In this document: piece by piece, positions 33,205 through 41,640 of the stretch
Position numbering within the stretch: position 1 is the first letter of the stretch
How the letters are laid out: each line of letters begins with the position of its first letter
Origin: UBA935 sp031556725
GTDB taxonomy: Bacteria; Bacillota; Clostridia; Lachnospirales; Lachnospiraceae
Direction: 5' to 3'
Length of the DNA: 64,000 bases
Assembly (NCBI GenBank): GCA_031556725.1
Contig: JAVBSL010000013.1
Location: 77,557 to 141,556 of the forward strand
The notes under the pieces: generated by a model
Told to the model about the DNA's origin: nothing
Databases searched by the model: none
Seen by the model: only the letters and a program-made list of their open reading frames with translations
Translations under genes and position numbers: made by a program

Positions 33205-35066
33205 TGAGCGAAAATAATAATCAAACAGTAAGACCTCCCAGACGAATGGGTCCCGGCGGCGGGCATGGACCCGGAGGCATGATGCCGGGAGAAAAAGCTA
33301 AGGATTTTAAGGGTACTGTAAGAAAACTGCTAAATTATATGGGAAGGTATAAATTTGCCTTAATCGCGGTAGCTATTTTTGCCGTTGGCAGTACTATATT
33401 TAATATCAGAGGCCCAAAGGTTTTAAGTGAAGGTATTACCGAATTGTTTAACGGCTATATAGGTAAGGTACAGGGAACCGGAGCGATTGACTTTGAAAAA
33501 ATCGGAAATATTCTGCTTAGGCTGTTGGCACTATATGGAATCAGCGCAGTCCTGTCCTTTATCCAGGGCTGGATCATGACGAATATATCACAAAAACTAA
33601 GCTTCAGATTTAGGCGGGAGCTTTCGGAAAAGATCAACCGGATGCCCATGAAATACTTTGAATCCAATGCAGTAGGTGACATCCTTTCCCGAATTACCAA
33701 TGATGTGGATACATTGGGGCAGAGTTTGAATCAGAGTGTTACCACATTGATTACCTCGGTAGCGACCATTATTGGTGTTTTGTATATGATGCTCAGCATC
33801 AGTCCCTTAATGACGCTGATTGCCTTGGTAATCCTGCCGGTTACCGGAGGATTGATTGGCTTTGTTATTAAGAAATCCCAGAAGCATTTTATTGCCCAGC
33901 AAGAATATTTGGGAAAGATCAATGGCCAGATTGAAGAGGTATACAGCGGTCATAATATTGTTAAGGTATTTAACCGGGAAAAGGATACCGTTGAAGAATT
34001 TGATAAAACCAACGAAGTACTTTATCAATCTGCTTGGAAATCTCAGTTTATCTCGGGAATGATGATGCCTATTATGAACTTTGTGGGCAATTTGGGTTAT
34101 GTGGCAGTAGCGGTAAGCGGTAGTATATTGACCATTAAGGGCGTTATTAAAATCGGTGATATACAGGCATTTATCCAATATGTCAGAAACTTTACCCAGC
34201 CCATCCAGCAGATTGCACAGGTTTCCAATATGCTGCAGTCTACAGCCGCCGCCGCTGAGCGTGTATTTGAGTTCCTGGGTGAAGAGGAAGAAGAACAGAC
34301 CGTGCCTCATCCGGTAAAACTGGAAATGAAGGGAGAAGTAACCTTTGATCATGTACAGTTTGGTTATGATCCGGAGAAGATTATTATTAATGACTTCAGT
34401 TGTAATGTGGAGCCGGGTAAAATGGTTGCCATCGTGGGACCTACCGGAGCCGGAAAAACCACCATGGTTAAATTGCTGATGCGATTCTATGATGTCAACA
34501 GCGGTGCCATTAAAGTAGACGGACACGATATCAAAGACTTCAACCGCAGTGAATTGCGAGAGAACTTTGGTATGGTCCTGCAGGATACCTGGCTGTTTAA
34601 AGGAACTATTATGGAAAATATCCGTTACGGTAATCTGGACGCTACCGATGAAGAAGTAATTGCTGCTGCCAAGGCGGCTCACGCCCATCGTTTCATCCAG
34701 ACCCTGCCGGAAGGCTACCAGATGGAGTTAAACGAAGATGCCAGCAATGTTTCTCAGGGGCAGAAGCAGTTACTGACCATTGCCAGAGCTATTCTTGCCA
34801 ACAATCCTATCCTGATACTGGATGAGGCAACCAGCTCGGTAGATACCAGAACCGAAGCCCGGATCCAGAAAGCCATGACCAATCTCATGAAAGGCCGCAC
34901 CAGCTTCGTAATCGCCCACCGCCTGTCCACCATCAAGGATGCCGATGTAATCCTGGTTATGAAAGACGGCGACATCGTGGAACAGGGTAACCACGAAGAA
35001 CTCCTGCAAAAAGGCGGCTTCTACGCCGAATTATATAACTCACAGTTTGAGCAGGCTACGGCGTGA
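33204..35066 (+). CDS. Heterodimeric ABC exporter, subunit with canonical ATP site
   Basis: The protein has 620 residues. An N-terminal Gly/Pro-rich stretch (MGPGGGHGPGGMMPGE) precedes six membrane segments. The ATPase domain has Walker A GPTGAGKTT (about 412), the Q loop in GMVLQDTWLF, Walker B LILDEATSSVD with the catalytic Glu, and AHRLSTI. Its own signature is VSQGQ rather than LSGGQ. This fits the heterodimer rule: the altered signature faces the partner's degenerate site, while its own complete Walker site faces the partner's intact VSGGQ. ATG overlaps the upstream stop by one base. Confidence 0.94.
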   Translation: MSENNNQTVRPPRRMGPGGGHGPGGMMPGEKAKDFKGTVRKLLNYMGRYKFALIAVAIFAVGSTIFNIRGPKVLSEGITELFNGYIGKVQGTGAIDFEKIGNILLRLLALYGISAVLSFIQGWIMTNISQKLSFRFRRELSEKINRMPMKYFESNAVGDILSRITNDVDTLGQSLNQSVTTLITSVATIIGVLYMMLSISPLMTLIALVILPVTGGLIGFVIKKSQKHFIAQQEYLGKINGQIEEVYSGHNIVKVFNREKDTVEEFDKTNEVLYQSAWKSQFISGMMMPIMNFVGNLGYVAVAVSGSILTIKGVIKIGDIQAFIQYVRNFTQPIQQIAQVSNMLQSTAAAAERVFEFLGEEEEEQTVPHPVKLEMKGEVTFDHVQFGYDPEKIIINDFSCNVEPGKMVAIVGPTGAGKTTMVKLLMRFYDVNSGAIKVDGHDIKDFNRSELRENFGMVLQDTWLFKGTIMENIRYGNLDATDEEVIAAAKAAHAHRFIQTLPEGYQMELNEDASNVSQGQKQLLTIARAILANNPILILDEATSSVDTRTEARIQKAMTNLMKGRTSFVIAHRLSTIKDADVILVMKDGDIVEQGNHEELLQKGGFYAELYNSQFEQATA

Positions 35067-35095
35067 GGTTGTGAAGGTTGAGGTTGTGAAGCCCG

Positions 35096-35305
35096 CAGGG
35101 TCAGGTTAAGGTCAGAACCCGCAAAGAGTACCGCATTTATTCTGTTCCAATCCTGTTTTGCCAAACACTCCAGTGAGCCTTAAGCGAAATTCGTGTTCGC
35201 AAAAGTAGGCTCCACGAATTTAAGTCTCACTTTCATGGCAAAAAGGGATTTTCACAGAATAAATGCGGTATTTCGTTGCGGGCTTCTGACCTTAACCTGA
35301 CCCTG
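35096..35305. repeat. 210-bp giant near-perfect palindrome (MITE-like or structured RNA)
   Basis: The element folds almost end to end. The outer 22 bases (35096-35117) are an exact inverted copy of 35284-35305. Inside it CCCGCAA pairs with TTGCGGG, then 16 bases at 35130-35145 pair exactly with 35254-35269, then TTTTGCCA with TGGCAAAA. The central 35172-35195 pairs with 35213-35231 with one bulge. It lies 30 bases after the ABC exporter gene and before tRNA-Lys. It encodes nothing recognisable. No second copy was seen in the window. Confidence 0.85.
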
Positions 35306-35380
35306 TCGGAGCCCGGCAAAGTAATAGACACGCCAGTCCCCTTCACTACCCTCCCCCGCCGTATTATTCCAAAACCCTAC
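35306..35380. other. Non-coding spacer between palindrome and tRNA-Lys terminator
   Basis: This completes the 367-base gap between the ABC exporter gene and tRNA-Lys. It is C-rich on the plus strand (for example CCCTCCCCCGCCG) and unlike the AT-rich spacers elsewhere. I see no promoter, ORF or repeat in it. Confidence 0.4.
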
Positions 35381-35425
35381 AAAAAAAAGCACCATCCCCA
35401 AAGCTCCTACGTCTTCAAAAATGGT
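35381..35425 (-). terminator. Terminator of tRNA-Lys
   Basis: Read on the minus strand, 35425-35413 pairs with 35403-35391 through 13 positions, several of them G-U pairs, followed by GC and eight T (35388-35381). It lies directly after the tRNA on its strand. Confidence 0.65.
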
Positions 35426-35433
35426 ACTCACAG

Positions 35434-35506
35434 TGCGCCTCCAGGGACTCGAACCCTGGACAAATAGATTAAGAGTCTACTGCTCTACCAACTGAGCTAG
35501 AGGCGC
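35434..35506 (-). tRNA. tRNA-Lys (anticodon CTT)
   Basis: The cloverleaf is complete on the minus strand. The acceptor GCGCCTC (from 35506) pairs with GAGGCGC, the D arm is GCTC/GAGC, the anticodon arm is GTAGA-CTCTTAA-TCTAT giving anticodon CTT, and the T arm is CAGGG-TTCGAGT-CCCTG. CCA is not encoded. CTT decodes AAG. Confidence 0.95.
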
Positions 35507-35616
35507 ATACGTTATTAAGTTTGTTTGCAACGCAAATGTTATTATAGTATAATGATTTGTGCTTTGCAAGTGTTTTTTTGAAAAAAACAGGAATATAAAG
35601 AAAAAAAGGTGTAAAT

Positions 35617-36405
35617 ATGATATTTGAGAGCCATGCGCACTATGATGATGAAGCTTTTGACGAGGATCGTGAAGCATTATTGTCATCCATGCAGGAAAAG
35701 GGGATAGGGTATATTGTTAATGTGGGAGCGGGGATAGAGACTTCGGAAAAGTCACTTGAGCTTGCGAGGAAGTATGATTTTATTTATGCGGCATTGGGGG
35801 TACATCCCGGTGGAGCGGAAGAGCTTAACGAAGAGAACTTTCAGTGGCTTACCGAAAGCTGTCGGTCTTATCATATAAAAAGTAATGGGAAAGTAGTTGC
35901 GGTGGGTGAAATCGGGCTGGATTATTACTGGCCGGAGCCGGCGAAGGAGCTGCAGCGGCAGTGGTTTGAAAGACAGCTTCTTATGGCGAAGGAAGTTGCA
36001 CTTCCGGTTATCATTCATTCCCGGGATGCGGCTAAGGATACTGTGGATATGATGGAGCAGTTTCATGCCGGGGATTTGGGCGGAGTGATTCATTGCTATT
36101 CTTATACGAAGGAAACGGCAAGGGAATTTTTAAATATGGATTACCATATCGGTATTGGCGGGGTGGTTACTTTTTCCAATGCTAAGAAATTGAAGGAAGC
36201 TGTGGAATATATTCCGCTGGAAAAAATTCTGCTGGAAACCGATTGTCCGTATCTGGCACCGATGCCCTACCGGGGAAAAAGAAATTCTTCCTTATATATT
36301 CCCTATATAGCTGAAGAAATAGCCCATATAAAAGGAATAGATAAGGAAGAAGTAATTGCGGTTACAGCCGATAATGCTAAAAAATTATTCCATATTAAAA
36401 TATAG
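35617..36405 (+). CDS. tatD: TatD-family metal-dependent deoxyribonuclease
   Basis: The protein has 262 residues, the standard length. Metal ligands are visible in ESHAHYDDEAF (His-x-His), GEIGLDYYW (Glu), VIIHSRDA (His), GVIHCYSY (His) and LETDCPYLAP (Asp). Members are 3'-5' DNases/RNases and D-aminoacyl-tRNA deacylase-like enzymes involved in DNA turnover and repair. The end overlaps the convergent small gene by 21 bases. In related bacteria tatD often lies near rsmA, as here (38.1 kb), interrupted by the PadR operon. Confidence 0.94.
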   Translation: MIFESHAHYDDEAFDEDREALLSSMQEKGIGYIVNVGAGIETSEKSLELARKYDFIYAALGVHPGGAEELNEENFQWLTESCRSYHIKSNGKVVAVGEIGLDYYWPEPAKELQRQWFERQLLMAKEVALPVIIHSRDAAKDTVDMMEQFHAGDLGGVIHCYSYTKETAREFLNMDYHIGIGGVVTFSNAKKLKEAVEYIPLEKILLETDCPYLAPMPYRGKRNSSLYIPYIAEEIAHIKGIDKEEVIAVTADNAKKLFHIKI

Positions 36406-36648
36406 AGCAATATTAAAGGGACGTCCGCCGATTTTGAGGATACTAACGTTTTCTGATAATTGAACACCGTAAGATAGCACTCCATGTTCAACATAAATGG
36501 TTTGGTACCAGCGATGTCCACCTGCCTTTTCAAAGGAACTGGGGGAAAAACCAGTCATGGCAAAACCAGCTCCGGCAATGATAAAACCTACTAATAACAG
36601 GATAAGGCTACCACTCAAACATTTCTTTTTAAAATTTTGAATTTTCAT
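36385..36648 (-). CDS. Short membrane protein, probably truncated DUF4097-type
   Basis: The protein has 87 residues with one membrane segment (about 13-34). It is the third gene after padR and a DUF1700 gene, overlapping the latter by 4 bases. In this operon type the third gene usually encodes a DUF4097 membrane-attached beta-helix protein of 200-300 residues, beginning with a similar hydrophobic segment. Here the coding region ends after 87 codons and runs into the 3' end of tatD. It may be a truncated remnant whose C-terminal part was lost when the tatD gene became adjacent. A genuinely short protein cannot be excluded. Confidence 0.6.
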   Translation of the reverse strand: MKIQNFKKKCLSGSLILLLVGFIIAGAGFAMTGFSPSSFEKAGGHRWYQTIYVEHGVLSYGVQLSENVSILKIGGRPFNIALYFNME

Positions 36649-37229
36649 GGTTTTATGCTCCTTTTCACTTTATTGTAAAAATATAGGGTTATTCTTTTGG
36701 TTTCAAAAGCAAACTTTTTAACCAGAGGAATGGTAGCTAAGGTTAAGAGGATGGATATTCCCAGGGAAGCAACACCTAAGCCCAATTGGGTTAAGCCTAC
36801 CGGAAAGCTGCCGGTCATAACGAAAGGGGCACCGATAATGCTGACTAAGGAGGCTACGAAGAAGGTAATTGCACCCATGCCGGTAGCAAAAGGAATGCAC
36901 CATAATGCAAAATAAACACAAAAAATGGTAAGTAAAGCTGTCAGCAGCAGCATACCCCACAGCGGAAAGCCCAGAACCAACAAAATAATTAAGACAACTT
37001 TATTGCTCACCGGGGGTATAGGCAGAATCACCGTATCTGCTTCCGATAAGATTTCTTTTGCAACATCGTCAGGCTTGCCGACCTTTTCTACAGCAGCCTC
37101 CTCCGACAGACCGTCTTCCATATAATCGGCGATCATTTCATCATAATAGGTAATAAATTTTTCTCTTTCTGCTTTTTGCATCCGCTTCAGGCAGATGTCT
37201 AGTTCACTCAAAAAATTTGTTTTGTTCAT
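36645..37229 (-). CDS. DUF1700 family membrane protein
   Basis: The protein has 194 residues. The N-terminal 60 residues are the soluble DUF1700 opening (MNKTNFLSELDICLKRM, then EEAAVEKVGKPDDVAKEIL). Four hydrophobic segments follow (about 75-180), and the tail is basic. Such proteins are found next to PadR regulators and are thought to transmit membrane stress to the regulator's operon; the mechanism is unproven. It overlaps padR by 4 bases and the next gene by 4 bases. Confidence 0.88.
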   Translation of the reverse strand: MNKTNFLSELDICLKRMQKAEREKFITYYDEMIADYMEDGLSEEAAVEKVGKPDDVAKEILSEADTVILPIPPVSNKVVLIILLVLGFPLWGMLLLTALLTIFCVYFALWCIPFATGMGAITFFVASLVSIIGAPFVMTGSFPVGLTQLGLGVASLGISILLTLATIPLVKKFAFETKRITLYFYNKVKRSIKP

Positions 37230-37540
37230 TTGTCTTCTCCTCCCTTAATAAATTCATAAATCCGCATAACCTGGTTCCAGTCCTCCAGAAATTCTTTCAT
37301 GTGCTCATTTCCGGCTTCGGTAATCCGATAATACTTTCGCAGCCGGCTGTCATGCTCCACGGAATAGGTTTCCAGATAAGAAGCCGCCTCTAATCGTTTC
37401 AGAATGGGATAAAGGGTTGACTCCGGGATTTCTATACAAGTAGAAATATCCTTTACGATCTGATAACCATAAGAGTCCGATTTCTTAAGAACCGCAAGAA
37501 CACAGAACTCCAATAATCCTTTTTTTAGTTGAATATCCAT
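37226..37540 (-). CDS. PadR-family transcriptional regulator
   Basis: The protein has 104 residues, the short PadR-s2 form. The motifs are LKKGLLEFCVLAVLKKSDSYGYQIVKDI (key residues YGYQI) and IPESTLYPILKRLEAASYLE, followed by RKYYRITEAG in the wing. AGGAGG precedes the ATG. It most likely represses its own operon, because a palindrome occupies its promoter. It is co-transcribed with the DUF1700 membrane protein gene. Confidence 0.93.
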   Translation of the reverse strand: MDIQLKKGLLEFCVLAVLKKSDSYGYQIVKDISTCIEIPESTLYPILKRLEAASYLETYSVEHDSRLRKYYRITEAGNEHMKEFLEDWNQVMRIYEFIKGGEDK

Positions 37541-37563
37541 ATTAATACCTCCTTACACATTAT

Positions 37564-37592
37564 ACTATACAATACAGAGTATAGTGTGTCAA
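37564..37592 (-). promoter_or_regulatory. padR promoter with embedded operator
   Basis: On the minus strand TTGACA (37592-37587) and TATAGT (37569-37564) are 17 bases apart. The perfect inverted repeat ACTATAC-N8-GTATAGT (37564-37585) overlaps the -10 and fills the spacer. Bound PadR would block RNA polymerase directly. Confidence 0.75.
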
Positions 37593-37658
37593 GTAGTATT
37601 ATTTTCTTTTTTACAAAATTAGGATATAATAATAAAAAATAATGAGAAGGAGTATTTT

Positions 37659-38057
37659 ATGACACAGGAGGAAGCAATTCGTCAGGCATTGCAATTACTA
37701 TACGAGTGGGCCGGTAATCTTTGCCAATATGCCGGTGAGGATGAAGCATTTTTAAAAGACTTCTGGGACAGGCTGTGCAGTGCTCCGGAAATATTGCAGG
37801 AATTCTCCTGCTATTACGATACCCGGAATTTTCTTTGTGAAGCCGCCATTGAAGGCTGTACCATTGCCGATATTCTGGTATGGCAGATTGATCATTTTAA
37901 AGCTCACCTGGATAAAGGGGAAGAAGATATGAAGTTCAATGGGGATAAGATGATTCTATACGCCTTTGATACGATGCTGAAAATGAAAGAAGATCCGGCA
38001 CCTTATTTAAGGAAAATGCGGGAAGAAACAGGAACCGATTACCCCGATAAAATATAA
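37659..38057 (+). CDS. Conserved-looking small protein of unknown function
   Basis: The protein has 132 residues, mostly helical and acidic, without membrane segments. It has four Cys and aromatic-rich segments (LYEWAGNLCQYAG, EFSCYYDTRNFLC, IADILVWQIDHFKAHLD). GAGAAGGAG precedes the ATG. It lies 19 bases before rsmA in the same direction and probably shares its transcript. I do not recognise a family. Confidence 0.75.
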   Translation: MTQEEAIRQALQLLYEWAGNLCQYAGEDEAFLKDFWDRLCSAPEILQEFSCYYDTRNFLCEAAIEGCTIADILVWQIDHFKAHLDKGEEDMKFNGDKMILYAFDTMLKMKEDPAPYLRKMREETGTDYPDKI

Positions 38058-38076
38058 ATGCAGAAAGCGAGATAAT

Positions 38077-38937
38077 ATGGCAACTTTAGGGATTCCTTCT
38101 AATACAATAGAAATACTGCAAAAATATAACTTTACCATTCAGAAAAAGTACGGACAAAATTTTCTGGTTGATCCCCATGTATTGGAAAAAATTATCACAG
38201 CATCAGAGATCACCAAAGAAGATTGTGTTCTGGAAATCGGCCCCGGGCTTGGAACGATGACCCAGTATCTGGCCGAGCAGGCCGGACAGGTAGTGGCGGT
38301 GGAGATTGACAAGGTATTGATTCCGATTCTAAGAGATACTCTTTCGGAATATGATAATGTTACCATTATTAATGAAGATGTTTTAAAAATAGATATTAAC
38401 CAGCTGGTAACAGAGAAAAATAACGGGAAACCGGTTAAGGTGGTAGCAAATCTTCCCTATTATATAACTACGCCTATCATCATGGCTCTTTTTGAACAGA
38501 AGGTTCCGCTGAAAAGTATTACCATTATGGTACAAAAAGAGGTGGCTGACCGGATGCAGGTTGGTCCCGGAACGAAGGATTACGGTGCGTTATCGCTGGC
38601 GGTTCAGTATTATGCCAAACCGGAGATCGTTGCAATCGTTCCGCCTAATTGTTTTATCCCCCGGCCCAATGTCAGCAGTGCGGTGATCCGCCTGACCAGA
38701 CATGAAGTACCGCCCGTAGAAGTTACCGATGAAAGTTTTCTTTTTGCAATTATCCGGGCTTCTTTTAATCAAAGACGAAAAACACTGGCCAATGGGTTGG
38801 CCAATGCCGGTAATTTGCAGTTGACCAGAGAGCAAGTAACCGATGCCTTAAAAAAGATGAATTTAAGTGAAACAATCAGAGGAGAGGCATTAACCTTATC
38901 TCAGTTTGCAGAGCTTGCCAATCTTTTAACAAAGTAA
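38077..38937 (+). CDS. rsmA: 16S rRNA dimethyladenosine transferase
   Basis: The protein has 286 residues, of the KsgA/RsmA family. It methylates two adjacent adenines (A1518, A1519) in the 3' end of 16S rRNA late in 30S assembly. The motifs are KKYGQNFLVDPHVLEKI, the SAM site VLEIGPGLGTMTQYLAE (GPGLGTMT), the acidic VAVEIDKVL, the catalytic VVANLPYYITTPI and the C-terminal IRASFNQRRKTLANGL. The SAM it uses yields S-adenosylhomocysteine, which mtaD/ahcY or mtnN would recycle. Confidence 0.97.
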   Translation: MATLGIPSNTIEILQKYNFTIQKKYGQNFLVDPHVLEKIITASEITKEDCVLEIGPGLGTMTQYLAEQAGQVVAVEIDKVLIPILRDTLSEYDNVTIINEDVLKIDINQLVTEKNNGKPVKVVANLPYYITTPIIMALFEQKVPLKSITIMVQKEVADRMQVGPGTKDYGALSLAVQYYAKPEIVAIVPPNCFIPRPNVSSAVIRLTRHEVPPVEVTDESFLFAIIRASFNQRRKTLANGLANAGNLQLTREQVTDALKKMNLSETIRGEALTLSQFAELANLLTK

Positions 38938-39089
38938 GGATCAGATACAACATATATGGATATATTTGTCATTTTATCGCCATATGTTGATAAAATCCAC
39001 TATTATATTTTGACATTCACAGTCCCATATGGTAAACTTAAAAAATGAAAATAGGGTGACTATCGATAAAAATGTAAGAGGTGAGTACC

Positions 39090-41621
39090 TTGGATAAATA
39101 CGAATACAAAGTACGTGTAGAAGAAATGAAAACGTTAATTGCAGAAGGAGACTATGAGGCGGCAGCAGCAATTGCCGATACCATTGATTGGCGCAGAGTG
39201 AAAAGTGTTATGATGCTTTGTACGGTCAGTGATGTATATAAGATCAACCGCCGCTATGAGGAAAGTAAGGAAATTCTGCTTTTAGCATATGAAAGGCATC
39301 CGGGAGGACGCCTTATTGTATATTCACTTTGTGAATTGTGCTTGAAGCTGGGTGAGTTTGTACAGGCGATTGAGTATTATAAAGAATTCGTGCAGGTAGC
39401 GCCAAAAGACAGTGGCCGTTACATTTTACAATATAAGATATATGAAGCGCAGGACGTAAGTCTGGAAGAGCGGATTGCTGTTCTGGAAGAGCTGAAGAGA
39501 AGAGATTATCGGGAAAAATGGGCATATGAGCTGGCCTATTTATATCACCGTGTGGGTCTTGGCTCAAAGTGTGTAGAAGAGTGTAATGAGTTATTTGCCA
39601 GCTGGGGTGAAGGCCGGTATGTTACAAAGGCATTGGAGTTAAAGCAGCTTCATGCGCCCCTTACGGACGAGCAGGCAGTCAGCTTGGAAAAAGCAAAGCA
39701 AAGCGTTGCCTACAGCGAATTGGACAATTACCGGGAGGAGTTTAGCAATTCGGCAGATGAGGAAGAAGACTCCGAGGCAAGCTCCGCAGATTATAATGAA
39801 GCAGAAGAAGAATCTTCCATGGAATTTGATACCAGGGAATATAATTTTGAGGAAAGGCAGGAAATACCTCAGGAATCAGAGGAAATGGACATTCGCATTA
39901 AGCCGGTGGACGTAAGCCAGTATAATACCATTAATTTACAGCAGGAACTGGCTGAAAGTATGAAGGAGATTCTTTTTGAAAATCCGGACGTTGAAGCACC
40001 GGAACCGGAAGCACAAATACTTCCGGAACGAAACCCTACCGATGAAATACGAATGATTAATGAGACGGAAGTATATTTTGGAGATACGGCCGATATAGGA
40101 GTACAGGAAGAAATAGTGCCGCAGCCCGTTCAGGAAACCATAACGGAATTACCACAGAATGACAAGACCTCTTTAAGTAATACCGGTATTATTAAAACTT
40201 TTATAAAGCCTTCCGGATATGATGAAATCCTTACCCAGGAATATGACGGACAAATCGGCCTGGTTATGCCGGAAGAAGAGAAAATAGAAAAGCAGATTAC
40301 CGGTCAGCTTAGAATTGAAGATATCCTTGCTGAATGGGAAAGACAGAAAAGGGAAATCGAGCAAAAGCGCATGGAGGAAGTGCGTACTAAGGTTAGAAAG
40401 CAAACGGATACTTTGTTTGCGAACTTTGATGAAGAAACAAAGACAGGCCTGTTGGAAAAACTGGAAAAAGCAATGGTGGCGGCGGTTATCAAGGAAGAAG
40501 AATCCAAAAGAGGTGCGCCGAACATTATTAAGGTTGCCGACATAGGCGCAGAAGATAAACCGGGTGAGAAGGAACTGCATGAAGATTTGCAGAATGCAGA
40601 GCCCGAGGATGAAGAGATTCAAAGAATGCTTTCTATGGAAGATGAGTTGCCGGAAGCAGAAGAAAATGCTGCGGAAGAAGAAACCGCTATGGATGAAGAG
40701 ATATCTATAGAGGAAGAGATTTCGGCAGAAGAAATATTTGCGGAGGAAGAAGAGCCTGCGGATACGAAAGAGCTTGCAGAGGAAGAAGCCCCCGAAGCCC
40801 CGGAAGCACTTGCGGAGGAGGAAACATCTACGGCCGCGGAAGCATCGGGAGAGGGATCGAATTCGCCCCACCGAGAGCTGAGTGATAGTGAAAATGAAGC
40901 TTTTGGCCGTTTTGTTCATCATAAGAGAACAAAACGCCAGCTAATCGAAGTACTTGATAATATCAGTTTGGCGGCGTACACCGGAAATGTAATCATTACC
41001 GGTGAAGAGGGAACGGGAGCCATTCAGGTGGCAAAAGGACTGATTAAGGAAGTACAGCAATCCGATAGCAATTTCTCCGGAAAAGTGGCCAAAGTATCGG
41101 CCGATACACTTAATAAAAAGGATGTTACAGCAACCCTTTCCAAATTAGAGAACGGTGCCATTATTATTGAAAGAGCATCCCGAATGAAAGGGGAAACCGT
41201 AAAGAAACTGCTGAAGGTGCTGGAACAGGAAAATACCGGTTATATTGTTATCCTGGAAGATATTAAGCCGGCTATGAATGAATTAATTGAGTCATACGAA
41301 GAACTGGGGAAAGCATTTAATCTTCGAATTGATTTGGAAGCATTGGACGATCAGTCATTGGTGGCATTTGCCAGAAAATATGCCGAGGAGTTGGAGTATT
41401 CTATTGATGAATTTGGGGTTTTAGCATTACATACCAGGATAGCGGACATGCAGACCAGCGATCATGAGGTAACGGTTGCAGAGGTTCAGGAGATGGTAGA
41501 AGAGGCAATTTATTTTGCGGATAAGAAAAATCCGAAGCATTTCTTTGACATTCTTGTGGGTAAGCGATATGATGAAGATGATATGATAATCTTAAGGGAA
41601 AAAGACTTCATGCATTATTAA
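39090..41621 (+). CDS. Large acidic protein: TPR-like N-terminus, degenerate AAA C-terminus
   Basis: The protein has 843 residues from the TTG at 39090, which has AAGAGGTGAG in front; an in-frame GTG at 39081 lies inside that site. Residues about 1-200 are helical repeats resembling TPRs (for example RRYEESKEILLLAYERHPGG). A long acidic low-complexity linker rich in Glu and Ala covers about 215-600. Residues 600-843 resemble a CbxX/SpoVK-type AAA module, but the Walker A reads GEEGTGAI, with Ala in place of the catalytic Lys, and the Walker B position reads IIIERAS instead of hhhhDE. It should bind no ATP or act as a scaffold. Its gene lies 19 bases before glgB, with which it may be co-expressed. 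The function is unknown. Confidence 0.8.
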   Translation: MDKYEYKVRVEEMKTLIAEGDYEAAAAIADTIDWRRVKSVMMLCTVSDVYKINRRYEESKEILLLAYERHPGGRLIVYSLCELCLKLGEFVQAIEYYKEFVQVAPKDSGRYILQYKIYEAQDVSLEERIAVLEELKRRDYREKWAYELAYLYHRVGLGSKCVEECNELFASWGEGRYVTKALELKQLHAPLTDEQAVSLEKAKQSVAYSELDNYREEFSNSADEEEDSEASSADYNEAEEESSMEFDTREYNFEERQEIPQESEEMDIRIKPVDVSQYNTINLQQELAESMKEILFENPDVEAPEPEAQILPERNPTDEIRMINETEVYFGDTADIGVQEEIVPQPVQETITELPQNDKTSLSNTGIIKTFIKPSGYDEILTQEYDGQIGLVMPEEEKIEKQITGQLRIEDILAEWERQKREIEQKRMEEVRTKVRKQTDTLFANFDEETKTGLLEKLEKAMVAAVIKEEESKRGAPNIIKVADIGAEDKPGEKELHEDLQNAEPEDEEIQRMLSMEDELPEAEENAAEEETAMDEEISIEEEISAEEIFAEEEEPADTKELAEEEAPEAPEALAEEETSTAAEASGEGSNSPHRELSDSENEAFGRFVHHKRTKRQLIEVLDNISLAAYTGNVIITGEEGTGAIQVAKGLIKEVQQSDSNFSGKVAKVSADTLNKKDVTATLSKLENGAIIIERASRMKGETVKKLLKVLEQENTGYIVILEDIKPAMNELIESYEELGKAFNLRIDLEALDDQSLVAFARKYAEELEYSIDEFGVLALHTRIADMQTSDHEVTVAEVQEMVEEAIYFADKKNPKHFFDILVGKRYDEDDMIILREKDFMHY

Positions 41622-41640
41622 GAAGGCTTAGGAGGAAAAT

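Noticed and set aside
33807..34688. 293-codon open frame on the minus strand
   Set aside because: It lies fully inside the second ABC exporter gene, has no ribosome binding site and no family pattern, while the plus-strand protein shows complete ABC motifs.
35276..35467. 63-codon plus-strand frame near the giant palindrome
   Set aside because: It starts inside the right arm and runs across the terminator into tRNA-Lys, so it is an artefact.
40173..40922. 249-codon open frame on the minus strand, rich in Phe, Arg and Cys
   Set aside because: It is the reverse of the Glu/Ala-rich linker of the 843-residue protein; GAA/GAG-rich DNA produces such a frame by composition.
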